The notes under the pieces: model-generated
Databases searched by the model: none
What the model was told of the DNA's origin: nothing
Seen by the model: the letters and a program-made list of their open reading frames with translations, nothing else
Shown: positions 8,091 to 14,617 of the stretch, in pieces
Layout: each line of letters starts with the position of its first letter
Position numbering within the stretch: the first letter of the stretch is position 1
Made by a program: the position numbers and the translations under genes
From: Chloroflexota bacterium
GTDB lineage: Bacteria > Chloroflexota > Ktedonobacteria > Ktedonobacterales > Ktedonobacteraceae
Direction: 5' to 3'
Assembly: GCA_005879655.1 (NCBI GenBank)
Contig: VBJK01000107.1
Coordinates: forward strand, 1-27,126
DNA: 27,126 nt

Positions 8091-9329
8091 ATGCCCGGAG
8101 AGGTGACACTGGCACATCAGTTAGGAAAAGATTCTATGCTCGTTACTGGTGGAAGCCAGGTTGCATATGTTTTATTAGAAAGCAAGCCAACTGACCTGGT
8201 TGCCCAGGTACGCATGCCGCTCAATTTTGCACTGGTGATTGACCATTCCGGCTCCATGAAAGGTGCCAAGCTGAAAAATGTGAAGGAAGCGGTCAAGATG
8301 GTGATTGATCGCCTGGAGCCAATTGACTACATTTCTGTGGTCATTTTCGATGATACTGCTCAGGTAATCATCCCTTCCATGCCAGCCAATGATAGGCCAG
8401 GCATGAAAGCCGCCATTGACCGCATCCTGGATGCAGGCGGCACCACGATGTCATTGGGCATGACTCAGGGGCTTGGCGAGCTACGCCGCTGGAGTATTCC
8501 TAACGCAGTGAGCCGCATGATACTGCTGACCGATGGCGTGACTTATGGCGATACCGACCGTTGCCGTCAGCTAGCCAGGGATGCTGCGGCTGCTGGCATC
8601 GCCATCTATCCATTAGGTATTGGTTCCGACTGGGATGAAAACCTGCTGGATGATATTGGTCAACTGAGTGGTGGCTCTCCGGCTGAGTTTATCAGAAAAC
8701 CGGACGATGCCATGACGATCCTTCAGCAACAAATACCAAGCGCCGTTGCCGTAGCGTTGCGCAATGCCACACTGACACTCAGCTTGCCAGCTGGCGTCTC
8801 ACCGCGTAAGGCCGTCAAGGTGCTACCGCTCATTCGCGATCTTGATCAGTCGGCGCTTTCAGATCGCCGCGTGATCATTCCACTTGGCGATCTGGAACGA
8901 GATAGCCCTCAGTCAGTGTTAATTGAGCTGATGATTGATCCACGTCCCGCTGGACTCTTCCGCATTGCACAGGTTGAATTAACGTACGATGTACCAGTAG
9001 CTGGTCTAGCCAATGAGCGTATCCGCGATAACATTACTGTCACCTTCACACAGGATGCCAACCAGGCGTCTCATGTGAATGCGCTGGTCATGAACTATGC
9101 GGAAAAAGCGAATGCTAACCGTCTGGTGACTCGCGTACTGGAAGAATATAAACGCACAGGTAAGGCCACAACAAAACTTGCACCGAACGTCACGCGCGTA
9201 TTGGACCAGGAGACCGTTGCCGCACTTGAACAGATCAATCAGGGGCAACAGATCTCCCCAGAACAGGTCAAATCTATTGGTAATAAAACACGCAAACTCA
9301 CTCAGAGGCTCGATGACCTGTTACCTTAG
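8091..9329 (+). CDS. von Willebrand factor A (vWA) domain protein
   Basis: 412 residues. A vWA domain is shown by the complete metal-ion-dependent adhesion site: DHSGSM at residues 51-56, a TTMS segment near 118, and LTDGVTYGD around 146-154. The second half (from about 225) is a beta-rich region followed by a helical C-terminus, as in bacterial vWA proteins annotated in databases as calcium-activated chloride channel-like. No signal peptide or membrane helix is seen, so it is probably a cytosolic scaffold. AAAGGAG (8074-8080) precedes ATG 8091. It follows the zinc-ribbon/PP2C gene by 44 bases. A vWA, PP2C and kinase combination recalls the TerY-P triad described for tellurite-resistance-type systems, though no Ter proteins are in view. 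Confidence 0.88.
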   Translation: MPGEVTLAHQLGKDSMLVTGGSQVAYVLLESKPTDLVAQVRMPLNFALVIDHSGSMKGAKLKNVKEAVKMVIDRLEPIDYISVVIFDDTAQVIIPSMPANDRPGMKAAIDRILDAGGTTMSLGMTQGLGELRRWSIPNAVSRMILLTDGVTYGDTDRCRQLARDAAAAGIAIYPLGIGSDWDENLLDDIGQLSGGSPAEFIRKPDDAMTILQQQIPSAVAVALRNATLTLSLPAGVSPRKAVKVLPLIRDLDQSALSDRRVIIPLGDLERDSPQSVLIELMIDPRPAGLFRIAQVELTYDVPVAGLANERIRDNITVTFTQDANQASHVNALVMNYAEKANANRLVTRVLEEYKRTGKATTKLAPNVTRVLDQETVAALEQINQGQQISPEQVKSIGNKTRKLTQRLDDLLP

Positions 9330-9345
9330 ATCGACCAATAGGTAT

Positions 9346-9351
9346 TATAAT
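9346..9351 (+). promoter_or_regulatory. Possible internal -10 box ahead of the FHA gene
   Basis: A perfect TATAAT lies in the 66-base gap between the vWA and FHA genes. No clear -35 box; it may give the FHA gene some independent expression. Confidence 0.35.
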
Positions 9352-9395
9352 CTGCATATACAATGATAAATAAAAAAAGAGGAAGGATATAGAGC

Positions 9396-10037
9396 ATGTC
9401 AGTAAAATGTTCTTTAGGACATGAAAATCCCGATGGCTCGCTATATTGCGATGCTTGCGGGGAGCCACTGAGTAATGTAGCATCAGTGGCGACCGCAACA
9501 TCGGCACCCGCTACCTCAGCAACCGCTCCCGATGGCATGGTGACATGTGCATCATGTGGGGCGACCAATCCCGCTGGCGAAGCTTTTTGTGCAAATTGTG
9601 GCGTGAGCTTGCAAGATGCCCCAGCTCTCGTTAATATGAATGCAAGCGTGCCACCACCACCAGCACCACCAACAGCGCCAGCCACGGCACCAGCCACCAG
9701 CGTTGCTACGGCACTCCAAGCGCGCCTGATCGTTGAAGCCGATAACCAGGAGTTTGACCTCAGCAGCAAAGACAATATTACTATTGGACGTGAAGATGCC
9801 GTCAGTAATATCTATCCTGATGTGGATCTCACCCCTCATGGTGGTGAGGAAGGTGGTGTTTCTCGACTACACGCTCACATCTTTGTCGAAAATGGCCAAT
9901 ATATGCTAGAGGATCTGAACAGTACGAACTTTACCTTCTTGAATCGTCAACGTCTGCCCGCTAAGACACCTACTCAGCTACATGACAACGACGAAGTTCG
10001 TCTCGGTCGTGTCCTGTTGCGCTTCAAAACGCCATAG
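9396..10037 (+). CDS. Double zinc-ribbon FHA-domain protein
   Basis: 213 residues. Two zinc-ribbon motifs at the N-terminus (the first is CxxGH...CDACG, where one Cys position is occupied by a Gly-His pair; the second, CASCG...CANCG, is complete), an Ala/Pro-rich linker, then an FHA domain over roughly residues 108-213. FHA landmarks: IGRED, the phosphothreonine-binding SRLHAH, LNSTNFTFLN and the final strands DEVRLGRVLLRF. FHA domains bind phosphothreonine peptides, so this is the probable reader of phosphorylation by the island's kinase. Start: ATG 9396 with GGAAGGA at 9381-9387. It closes the five-gene set and is followed by a strong hairpin. Confidence 0.92.
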   Translation: MSVKCSLGHENPDGSLYCDACGEPLSNVASVATATSAPATSATAPDGMVTCASCGATNPAGEAFCANCGVSLQDAPALVNMNASVPPPPAPPTAPATAPATSVATALQARLIVEADNQEFDLSSKDNITIGREDAVSNIYPDVDLTPHGGEEGGVSRLHAHIFVENGQYMLEDLNSTNFTFLNRQRLPAKTPTQLHDNDEVRLGRVLLRFKTP

Positions 10038-10063
10038 GAAGGCTGCTATCATCCTTCACGAAA

Positions 10064-10113
10064 GGCGGGGTGCCAACCATTTTTTCGTTATAAAAAATGG
10101 TGGATACCCCGTT
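10064..10113. terminator. Long hairpin terminator after the FHA gene
   Basis: CGGGGT (10066-10071) pairs with ACCCCG (10106-10111), and ACCATTTTTT pairs with AAAAAATGGT around a 6-nt loop (10086-10091). A GTTT follows the stem. The A/T block beside the loop is unusual, but position and strength fit a terminator separating the island from the rpmH operon. Confidence 0.65.
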
Positions 10114-10122
10114 TCACATCTC

Positions 10123-10151
10123 TTGACAGATGTACTCACATACGGTAGACT
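10123..10151 (+). promoter_or_regulatory. Sigma-70-type promoter of the rpmH operon
   Basis: Perfect TTGACA (10123-10128), a 17-base spacer, then TAGACT (10146-10151). This is the most canonical promoter in the window, as expected for a ribosomal protein operon. Predicted start near 10158, giving a leader of about 35 nt. Confidence 0.8.
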
Positions 10152-10192
10152 TTCCTAAGTTCTTTATATCCGTAGCAGAGGAAATTGGAAAA

Positions 10193-10327
10193 ATGAAACG
10201 TACTTGGCAACCGAAGCGCATCCCGCGTAAGCGTGAACATGGTTTTATGAAGCGTATGGCGACCCGTAATGGCCGTCGTGTCCTTAAAGCACGGCGGGCC
10301 AAGGGCCGCTGGAGCTTGACTGTTTAG
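10193..10327 (+). CDS. rpmH: Ribosomal protein bL34
   Basis: 44 residues, the usual length, with the signature [18 protein letters not shown] and the end [18 protein letters not shown]. It is a small basic component of the 50S subunit. Start: ATG 10193, behind a purine-rich AGAGGA/TTGGAA stretch; an upstream in-frame ATG at 10130 lies before the predicted transcription start and is rejected. It heads the conserved order rpmH-rnpA-yidD-yidC-khpB. dnaA, which often lies upstream of rpmH, is not here. Confidence 0.97.
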   Translation: MKRTWQPKRIPRKREHGFMKRMATRNGRRVLKARRAKGRWSLTV

Positions 10328-10345
10328 ACGAATAATTCCTATACT

Positions 10346-10696
10346 GTGGCACTCAATCGTGCATTACGCTTACGCAAAAGTGGTGATTTTCAACGAGTAA
10401 GGCAGCAGAGACGTAGTGTTATGTCTCGGCTGCTTATCCTCGCGTGGGCATCTAATAACGGAGTTGGTTTACGCATCGGTTTTGTGATCAGCAAACGCAT
10501 CTCCAAACACGCAGTAGAACGTAATCATCTTAAAAGGTTACTCGGTGAAGCGATCAGATCTATGCTCGCTGAGCTTTCTGGCAACTGGGATATCGTGATC
10601 ACTGCACGCGAGCAGATTATTGGTGCTGATTTACCTGTGCTTAGACAGGATCTTACTACGTTATTACGCAGAGCAAAGCTTCTCGCTCCTAAGTGA
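10346..10696 (+). CDS. rnpA: Ribonuclease P protein component
   Basis: Protein cofactor of RNase P, which matures tRNA 5' ends. 116 residues, normal length. Family features: N-terminal LRLRKSGDFQRV, central RIGFVISKRISKHAVERNHLKRLLGEAIR containing the RNR-type RNA-binding motif (here ERNHLKR), and the C-terminal helix DLPVLRQDLTTLL. GTG 10346 lies 18 bases after the rpmH stop and has no recognisable ribosome binding site, suggesting low or coupled translation. The next gene follows with almost no gap. Confidence 0.93.
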   Translation: MALNRALRLRKSGDFQRVRQQRRSVMSRLLILAWASNNGVGLRIGFVISKRISKHAVERNHLKRLLGEAIRSMLAELSGNWDIVITAREQIIGADLPVLRQDLTTLLRRAKLLAPK

Positions 10697-10717
10697 ATGG
10701 ACGCAAAGGTTGCAACC

Positions 10718-10981
10718 GTGAAATACATAGCATTAGCTCTAATCCGTTTCTATCAGCGCACGCTGTCGGTAATCCTGCCTTCATCGTGTCGATTCACTCC
10801 TTCATGTTCACAATACGGATATGAAGCTATTCAACGTTTTGGTTTTCTCCGTGGCGGTTGGATGACCATCAAACGCATTGGCCGTTGTCATCCTTTCTAT
10901 CACGGGGACCTCTACGATCCTGTCCCAGAACTGCTGGGGCAAAATTTGGATCGAGGAAGGCAGGAGAGTTCGCGTGGGTGA
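10718..10981 (+). CDS. yidD: Membrane protein insertion efficiency factor YidD
   Basis: 87 residues from GTG 10718. Signature: [26 protein letters not shown], the [19 protein letters not shown] block and DPVPE, with the conserved cysteines. YidD is a small amphipathic membrane-associated protein that helps YidC-dependent insertion. I prefer GTG 10718 because the resulting start ([13 protein letters not shown]) matches the usual N-terminus and an AAAGG sits just upstream; ATG 10697, directly after the rnpA stop, would add seven residues. Its end overlaps the yidC start by 8 bases, indicating translational coupling. Confidence 0.9.
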   Translation: MKYIALALIRFYQRTLSVILPSSCRFTPSCSQYGYEAIQRFGFLRGGWMTIKRIGRCHPFYHGDLYDPVPELLGQNLDRGRQESSRG

Positions 10982-12038
10982 GATAGGTCACGTTTTTAAT
11001 ATACTTTTTACAGACCCCATCTTCAATGGACTTATGCTGCTCTATCACCTGTTTGGTGATTTTGGGCTTTCAATTGTTGTGCTGACCCTGATTGTTAAGT
11101 TGATCTTGTTTCCTCTTACGTTGCAGCAGCTGAAATCGATGAAAGCCACACAGGCGCTGCAACCAAAAATGCAAGAGATACGCAAAAAGTATGCGAAGGA
11201 CCAGCAGGCACAGGCCCTGGCAATGCAAGCACTCTATAAAGAATATGGTATCAATCCGGTCGCAGGTTGTCTCCCTTTGCTCATTCAGATGCCTGTCCTC
11301 TATGGCCTCTTTTTTGCCATTCAAACTATGTTGCAGGCAAATACTGTTGAGAAAATTAATGCACACCTTTATTGGTATGTACCTCATTTCACTGCGCCCC
11401 CTGATTTCAATCTCAGGTGGCTCACTTTTCTGAATGCAAACTGGTACATTTCATTAGCACATCCCGATCCTACACACATCTTACCAATCCTGGCGGGCCT
11501 AGCAACCTTTATTCAGCTCCGTATGTCCCAGCCCAAGACAGCTGCCAATGCACCTGCTAGCAATGATCCATCGGCGCAGTCGATGAAGATGATGCAGTAT
11601 TTCATGCCTCTCATCACTGTGGTCTTCGGCTGGAGCTTCGCCGCTGCTCTAGCACTCTACTGGACAACATCTTCTGTTTTCCAAGCGGTTCAGCAGTACT
11701 TTGTGACTGGGATGGGCTCGCTACTGGTGGCCCCAAACCTTAAAATAGACAACAGCGGTAGCCAGGGTCAGAAAAGTAGCACAGAGAACAGCCAACGCCA
11801 GCCTACACCCGCTCGCACTAGAAAACAGACCGACGCTGAAAAACGTGAGTCTGAAGCTGTGGAGACAGATGAAGAAACAGATGATGCTGAGGGCAGTGAT
11901 AGTGATGGTCCAATAGAGAGCCAATTACGTACAAGAACAAGGAAAAGCGGTCCCTCGCAATATAGTCGCCGCCGCCAGCGTCCTAGTAGTGCCTCTGCGC
12001 GCCGACGGCGTGGAAGCGCCCAACAATCACGAGGCTAA
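10974..12038 (+). CDS. yidC: Membrane protein insertase YidC/Oxa1
   Basis: Inserts proteins into the cytoplasmic membrane, alone or with Sec. 354 residues from GTG 10974, with AGGAGAG at 10962-10968. It is of the short Gram-positive/chloroplast-like type, without the large periplasmic domain of E. coli YidC. Seen: first transmembrane helix [19 protein letters not shown], a cytosolic helical hairpin ([22 protein letters not shown]), [23 protein letters not shown], and later helices to about residue 240. The conserved positively charged residue in the hydrophilic groove is Lys (residue 42), where most relatives have Arg. The last 100 or so residues form an acidic then strongly basic tail (RRRQRP, RRRRG), probably ribosome-contacting. 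Confidence 0.94.
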   Translation: MGEIGHVFNILFTDPIFNGLMLLYHLFGDFGLSIVVLTLIVKLILFPLTLQQLKSMKATQALQPKMQEIRKKYAKDQQAQALAMQALYKEYGINPVAGCLPLLIQMPVLYGLFFAIQTMLQANTVEKINAHLYWYVPHFTAPPDFNLRWLTFLNANWYISLAHPDPTHILPILAGLATFIQLRMSQPKTAANAPASNDPSAQSMKMMQYFMPLITVVFGWSFAAALALYWTTSSVFQAVQQYFVTGMGSLLVAPNLKIDNSGSQGQKSSTENSQRQPTPARTRKQTDAEKRESEAVETDEETDDAEGSDSDGPIESQLRTRTRKSGPSQYSRRRQRPSSASARRRRGSAQQSRG

Positions 12039-12081
12039 AAAGTCGGGAGTCAATAACTTTTTATAGGGAGGCAAGGAAACT

Positions 12082-13032
12082 GTGGAAAGCATAGAGGCTA
12101 GTGGCAAAAGTCTTGAAGAGGCGATCCAACATGCATTGCTCCGTTTGGGCAAGCGCCACGATGAAGTAGATATCACTATACTGCAAGAACCTGTCCGTGG
12201 CACGTTCGGTCTTGGCAGCAAAGATGCTCGTGTCCGTGTTACTGCGCACCCAACTACTACGAGTCCGGCCAGCGCTGTTATTACTCCTGAAATGGCTGAT
12301 GCCATTCTCGGCCCTGATGGTCCAGATGTCGCCCTCCCCGATGACGAACTGTATGAGAATGACGAGGAGGACTATATCGAAGAAGAGGAGGAATATGAGG
12401 ATGAAGAAGAACTGGCCGACGAGGAGTTAGAAGAGGATGAGGAGGAAGTAGCCATACCTTTTATTGGTACGGCTGGCCCCGTATCTCTGCAACAACCAAG
12501 AGCGGAGACCACACCACAGGATGCAGTCAAAGCTACGCAAAGCGATTTGCAAGATGTCGAATTTCCTTCTCGTGAAGATATCGAGATTACGGTTGATGTC
12601 TTGCAACATATTTTACATTATATGAATATCCATGCGACTGTGCAGGTGCGTTCAACCAATCCTCTGACCCTCAATATTCATGGGATTAATGAAAATCTTG
12701 GTCTGCTTATCGGACGCCGTGGCGAGACATTGGCGGCTTTACAGTTGCTAGTCAGCTTGGTGGTGAGCCATCGTACCAAACATCGTATGCGCATTATCGT
12801 TGATGCTGAGAATTATCGTCAGCGACGCGAGGAGAATCTGCGTTCGCTAGCTCTACGTGTGGCGCAACAGGTCCGCAATTATCGTCGTTCAATAGCTTTG
12901 GAGGCGATGCCCCCCCATGAACGGCGCATTGTGCACTTAGCTTTATCCGACAGTAAGGATATCAGCACTGAAAGTATTGGTGAAGGCGAAGAACGCCGTG
13001 TCGTTATTTCTCTGAAACGACCTGGACGGTAG
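12082..13032 (+). CDS. khpB: RNA-binding protein KhpB (Jag; KH and R3H domains)
   Basis: 316 residues. Order: Jag_N domain (residues 1-53; SGKSLEEAIQHALLRLG and GTFGLGSKDARV), a long acidic segment rich in Asp/Glu (about 89-128), a type II KH domain with the GRRG loop at 211-214, and a C-terminal R3H domain (EENLRSLALRVAQQV...PPHERRIVHLAL). KhpB proteins bind small and messenger RNAs and affect cell elongation and division in Firmicutes. Start: GTG 12082, with AGGGAGG (12065-12071) and AAGGA closer in. It ends the rpmH operon. The acidic insert makes it longer than many relatives. Confidence 0.92.
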   Translation: MESIEASGKSLEEAIQHALLRLGKRHDEVDITILQEPVRGTFGLGSKDARVRVTAHPTTTSPASAVITPEMADAILGPDGPDVALPDDELYENDEEDYIEEEEEYEDEEELADEELEEDEEEVAIPFIGTAGPVSLQQPRAETTPQDAVKATQSDLQDVEFPSREDIEITVDVLQHILHYMNIHATVQVRSTNPLTLNIHGINENLGLLIGRRGETLAALQLLVSLVVSHRTKHRMRIIVDAENYRQRREENLRSLALRVAQQVRNYRRSIALEAMPPHERRIVHLALSDSKDISTESIGEGEERRVVISLKRPGR

Positions 13033-13068
13033 GGCCCGCTACCCCACACCCCAGGGCACCATAAAGGA

Positions 13069-13231
13069 TGCCCATAGGCATGCGCGTTAAGCAGAGGTTT
13101 GCCTCTGCACTCCCTGGTTCTTGCCACCTCCGGCGACAGCAGGGAAGAAAAGGGGTATTTGGGGAGACCCCAAACCCCGAAAGGCGGGCTTCGCCCCCTG
13201 GACCCCCGCTTAACGCGCATGCCTATGGGCA
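13069..13231 (-). repeat. MITE-like element C with 24-bp inverted ends
   Basis: A perfect inverted repeat of 24 bp (13069-13092 with 13208-13231, containing GGCATGCGCGTTAAGC) bounds about 160 bp. Inside is a small hairpin GCAGAGG/CCTCTGC (13091-13108) and, on the minus strand, the GGGGTCCAGGGGGCGAAGCC core and TTTGGGG/CCCCAAA hairpin (13158-13174) also found in the 121-bp elements. No coding capacity. It lies right after khpB and could also act as a transcript end. Confidence 0.65.
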
Positions 13232-13315
13232 CCCATAAAGGATGCCCCTACAATGGTACGAATACACCTCGTAAGCCACTTCGTACCATTGTAGGGGCAT
13301 CCTTTATGGGTGCCC
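13227..13315. repeat. Perfect 36-bp inverted repeat (long hairpin)
   Basis: Arms 13227-13262 and 13280-13315 are exact reverse complements of 36 bases, with a 17-nt loop. It includes the GGGCACCC...GGATGCCCC motif found in shorter form after prs and at 13054-13073. The left arm overlaps the right end of element C. It could terminate transcription from either side. Confidence 0.8.
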
Positions 13316-13427
13316 TGTAAGGGCGAACGCCCGTTCTGTAAGGGCGAACGCCCGTTCTGTAAGGGCGAACGCCTGTTCTGTAAGGGCGAACGCCTGTTCT
13401 GTAAGGGCGAACGCCCGTTCTGTAAGG
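13316..13427 (+). repeat. 21-bp tandem repeat (five units plus a partial one)
   Basis: Units begin at 13316, 13337, 13358, 13379 and 13400, each starting TGTAAGGGCGAACGCC; a partial unit begins at 13421. Units 3 and 4 carry a C to T change (CGCCTGTTC for CGCCCGTTC). Each unit contains GGGCGAACGCCC, a small inverted repeat. There is no spacer between units, so it is not a CRISPR array. It ends about 57 bases before the PfkB start. Confidence 0.9.
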
Positions 13428-13483
13428 TTTATTTCACCGGAATAAGCATATCTCTATTCTCTGTGGAAAAGGTGCGCACTGCC

Positions 13484-14482
13484 ATGCTAGTAACTCCAAC
13501 ATTTCTAGCGATTGGGCATATTACACGCGATTTGCAGCCTGATGACTCGTCTAGATTAGGTGGTACCGTGACTTTTGCCGCCCTTACGGCTGCTCGTTTA
13601 GGATTAGCTACGGCGATTGTCAGCAGTGCAGATACCACGCTCATTGCGCAACTCTCCACGCAGCTTCCCGCTATTGCCTGCGCATTGCAACCATCACCTG
13701 AAACCACTACTTTCGTGAACCACTATCAAGAGGGATTTCGGACTCAGTATCTACGTGCACGAGCATCCTCTCTGCACGCTGAGGATGTACCGCTTGCATG
13801 GCGCAAAGCCCCTATCGTACTCTTGGGACCGCTGGCCCAGGAACTTCCTGCCGACTTTGTGACGCTCTTTCCCCGACGCAGTGGCGCGCTGATCGCTGCA
13901 ACGCCACAGGGCTGGTTGCGGCGCTGGGATGACGATGGACGTATTTGGCCAACGCCCTGGCAGGCGGCAGAACAGGTCTTGCCCAGACTCGACGTGCTCA
14001 TCTTAAGCCATGACGACCTGCTACCCTTCGCAGGCGAGAACCGTGCTGCTGCCGATGCCATACTGGACCGCTGGAGTATGTATGCGCCGCTTCTCGTCGC
14101 CACCGATGGGCGTCATGGCGCAACACTCTTCCGTCAAGGTACCAGACAGCACTTCCCGGCTTACCAGGTACAAGAAGTTGATCCGACCGGAGCTGGCGAT
14201 GTCTTCGCAGCTGCCTTCCTCACCCATCTTTACCAGCACAACGATCCCGCACACGCCGTTGCTTTCGCCAACTGTGCGGCCTCCTTCTCAGTCGAAAAAT
14301 ACGGGCTCAGTGGTATTCCAAATGAAGAGATGGTGGTCAGGGGTTGCAGACACTCTGAAGCATGGGGAGCATCAGCACTTATCACACTAGGCCGTAGAAA
14401 ACAAGCCCGTATGACCAATAAGCTACAACCCCCCATATGCTGCACCAAAAACCTTGTTGAAACAATAACACATATATGGTAA
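13484..14482 (+). CDS. PfkB-family carbohydrate kinase
   Basis: 332 residues. ATP-dependent sugar or nucleoside kinase of the ribokinase/PfkB superfamily. Seen: N-terminal AIGHITRDL strand, the glycine motif RLGGTVTFAALTAARLG that closes over substrate, and the C-terminal signature DPTGAGDVFAAAFL with catalytic Asp. The substrate cannot be read from the sequence; ribokinase-, fructokinase- and inositol-kinase-like activities are all possible. Start: ATG 13484 with AAAAGGTG at 13467-13474. An upstream in-frame GTG at 13310 would add 58 residues made largely of the tandem repeat and has no ribosome binding site, so it is rejected. The last 45 or so residues after the kinase fold look unconserved. 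Confidence 0.85.
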   Translation: MLVTPTFLAIGHITRDLQPDDSSRLGGTVTFAALTAARLGLATAIVSSADTTLIAQLSTQLPAIACALQPSPETTTFVNHYQEGFRTQYLRARASSLHAEDVPLAWRKAPIVLLGPLAQELPADFVTLFPRRSGALIAATPQGWLRRWDDDGRIWPTPWQAAEQVLPRLDVLILSHDDLLPFAGENRAAADAILDRWSMYAPLLVATDGRHGATLFRQGTRQHFPAYQVQEVDPTGAGDVFAAAFLTHLYQHNDPAHAVAFANCAASFSVEKYGLSGIPNEEMVVRGCRHSEAWGASALITLGRRKQARMTNKLQPPICCTKNLVETITHIW

Positions 14483-14501
14483 ACTCGTCGCAGAAAAATT
14501 G

Positions 14502-14523
14502 TAAGAGAAGCAGTCTTCTCTTA
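14502..14523. terminator. Small hairpin after the PfkB gene
   Basis: TAAGAGAAG (14502-14510) pairs perfectly with CTTCTCTTA (14515-14523) over a 4-nt loop, 20 bases after the stop. No T-run follows, so terminator function is uncertain. The remaining gap to 14617 shows no clear promoter. Confidence 0.4.
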
Positions 14524-14617
14524 TGAGTCAGTAGTCATGTAGTATCGTTCTGGTATTCTTGTAAGCGCAAAATAGATTGAAGAACGCGTGATTGGATAGT
14601 TCAAGAAGGAGAAGAGT

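Noticed and set aside
10038..10192. Replication origin near rpmH
   Set aside because: No dnaA gene and no cluster of DnaA boxes was seen; the sequence is a terminator plus a promoter.
13316..13427. CRISPR array
   Set aside because: Units are contiguous 21-mers with no spacers and no cas genes nearby.
13310..13483. N-terminal extension of the PfkB kinase through the tandem repeat
   Set aside because: Repeat-derived residues, no ribosome binding site; the kinase fold begins at the ATG at 13484.
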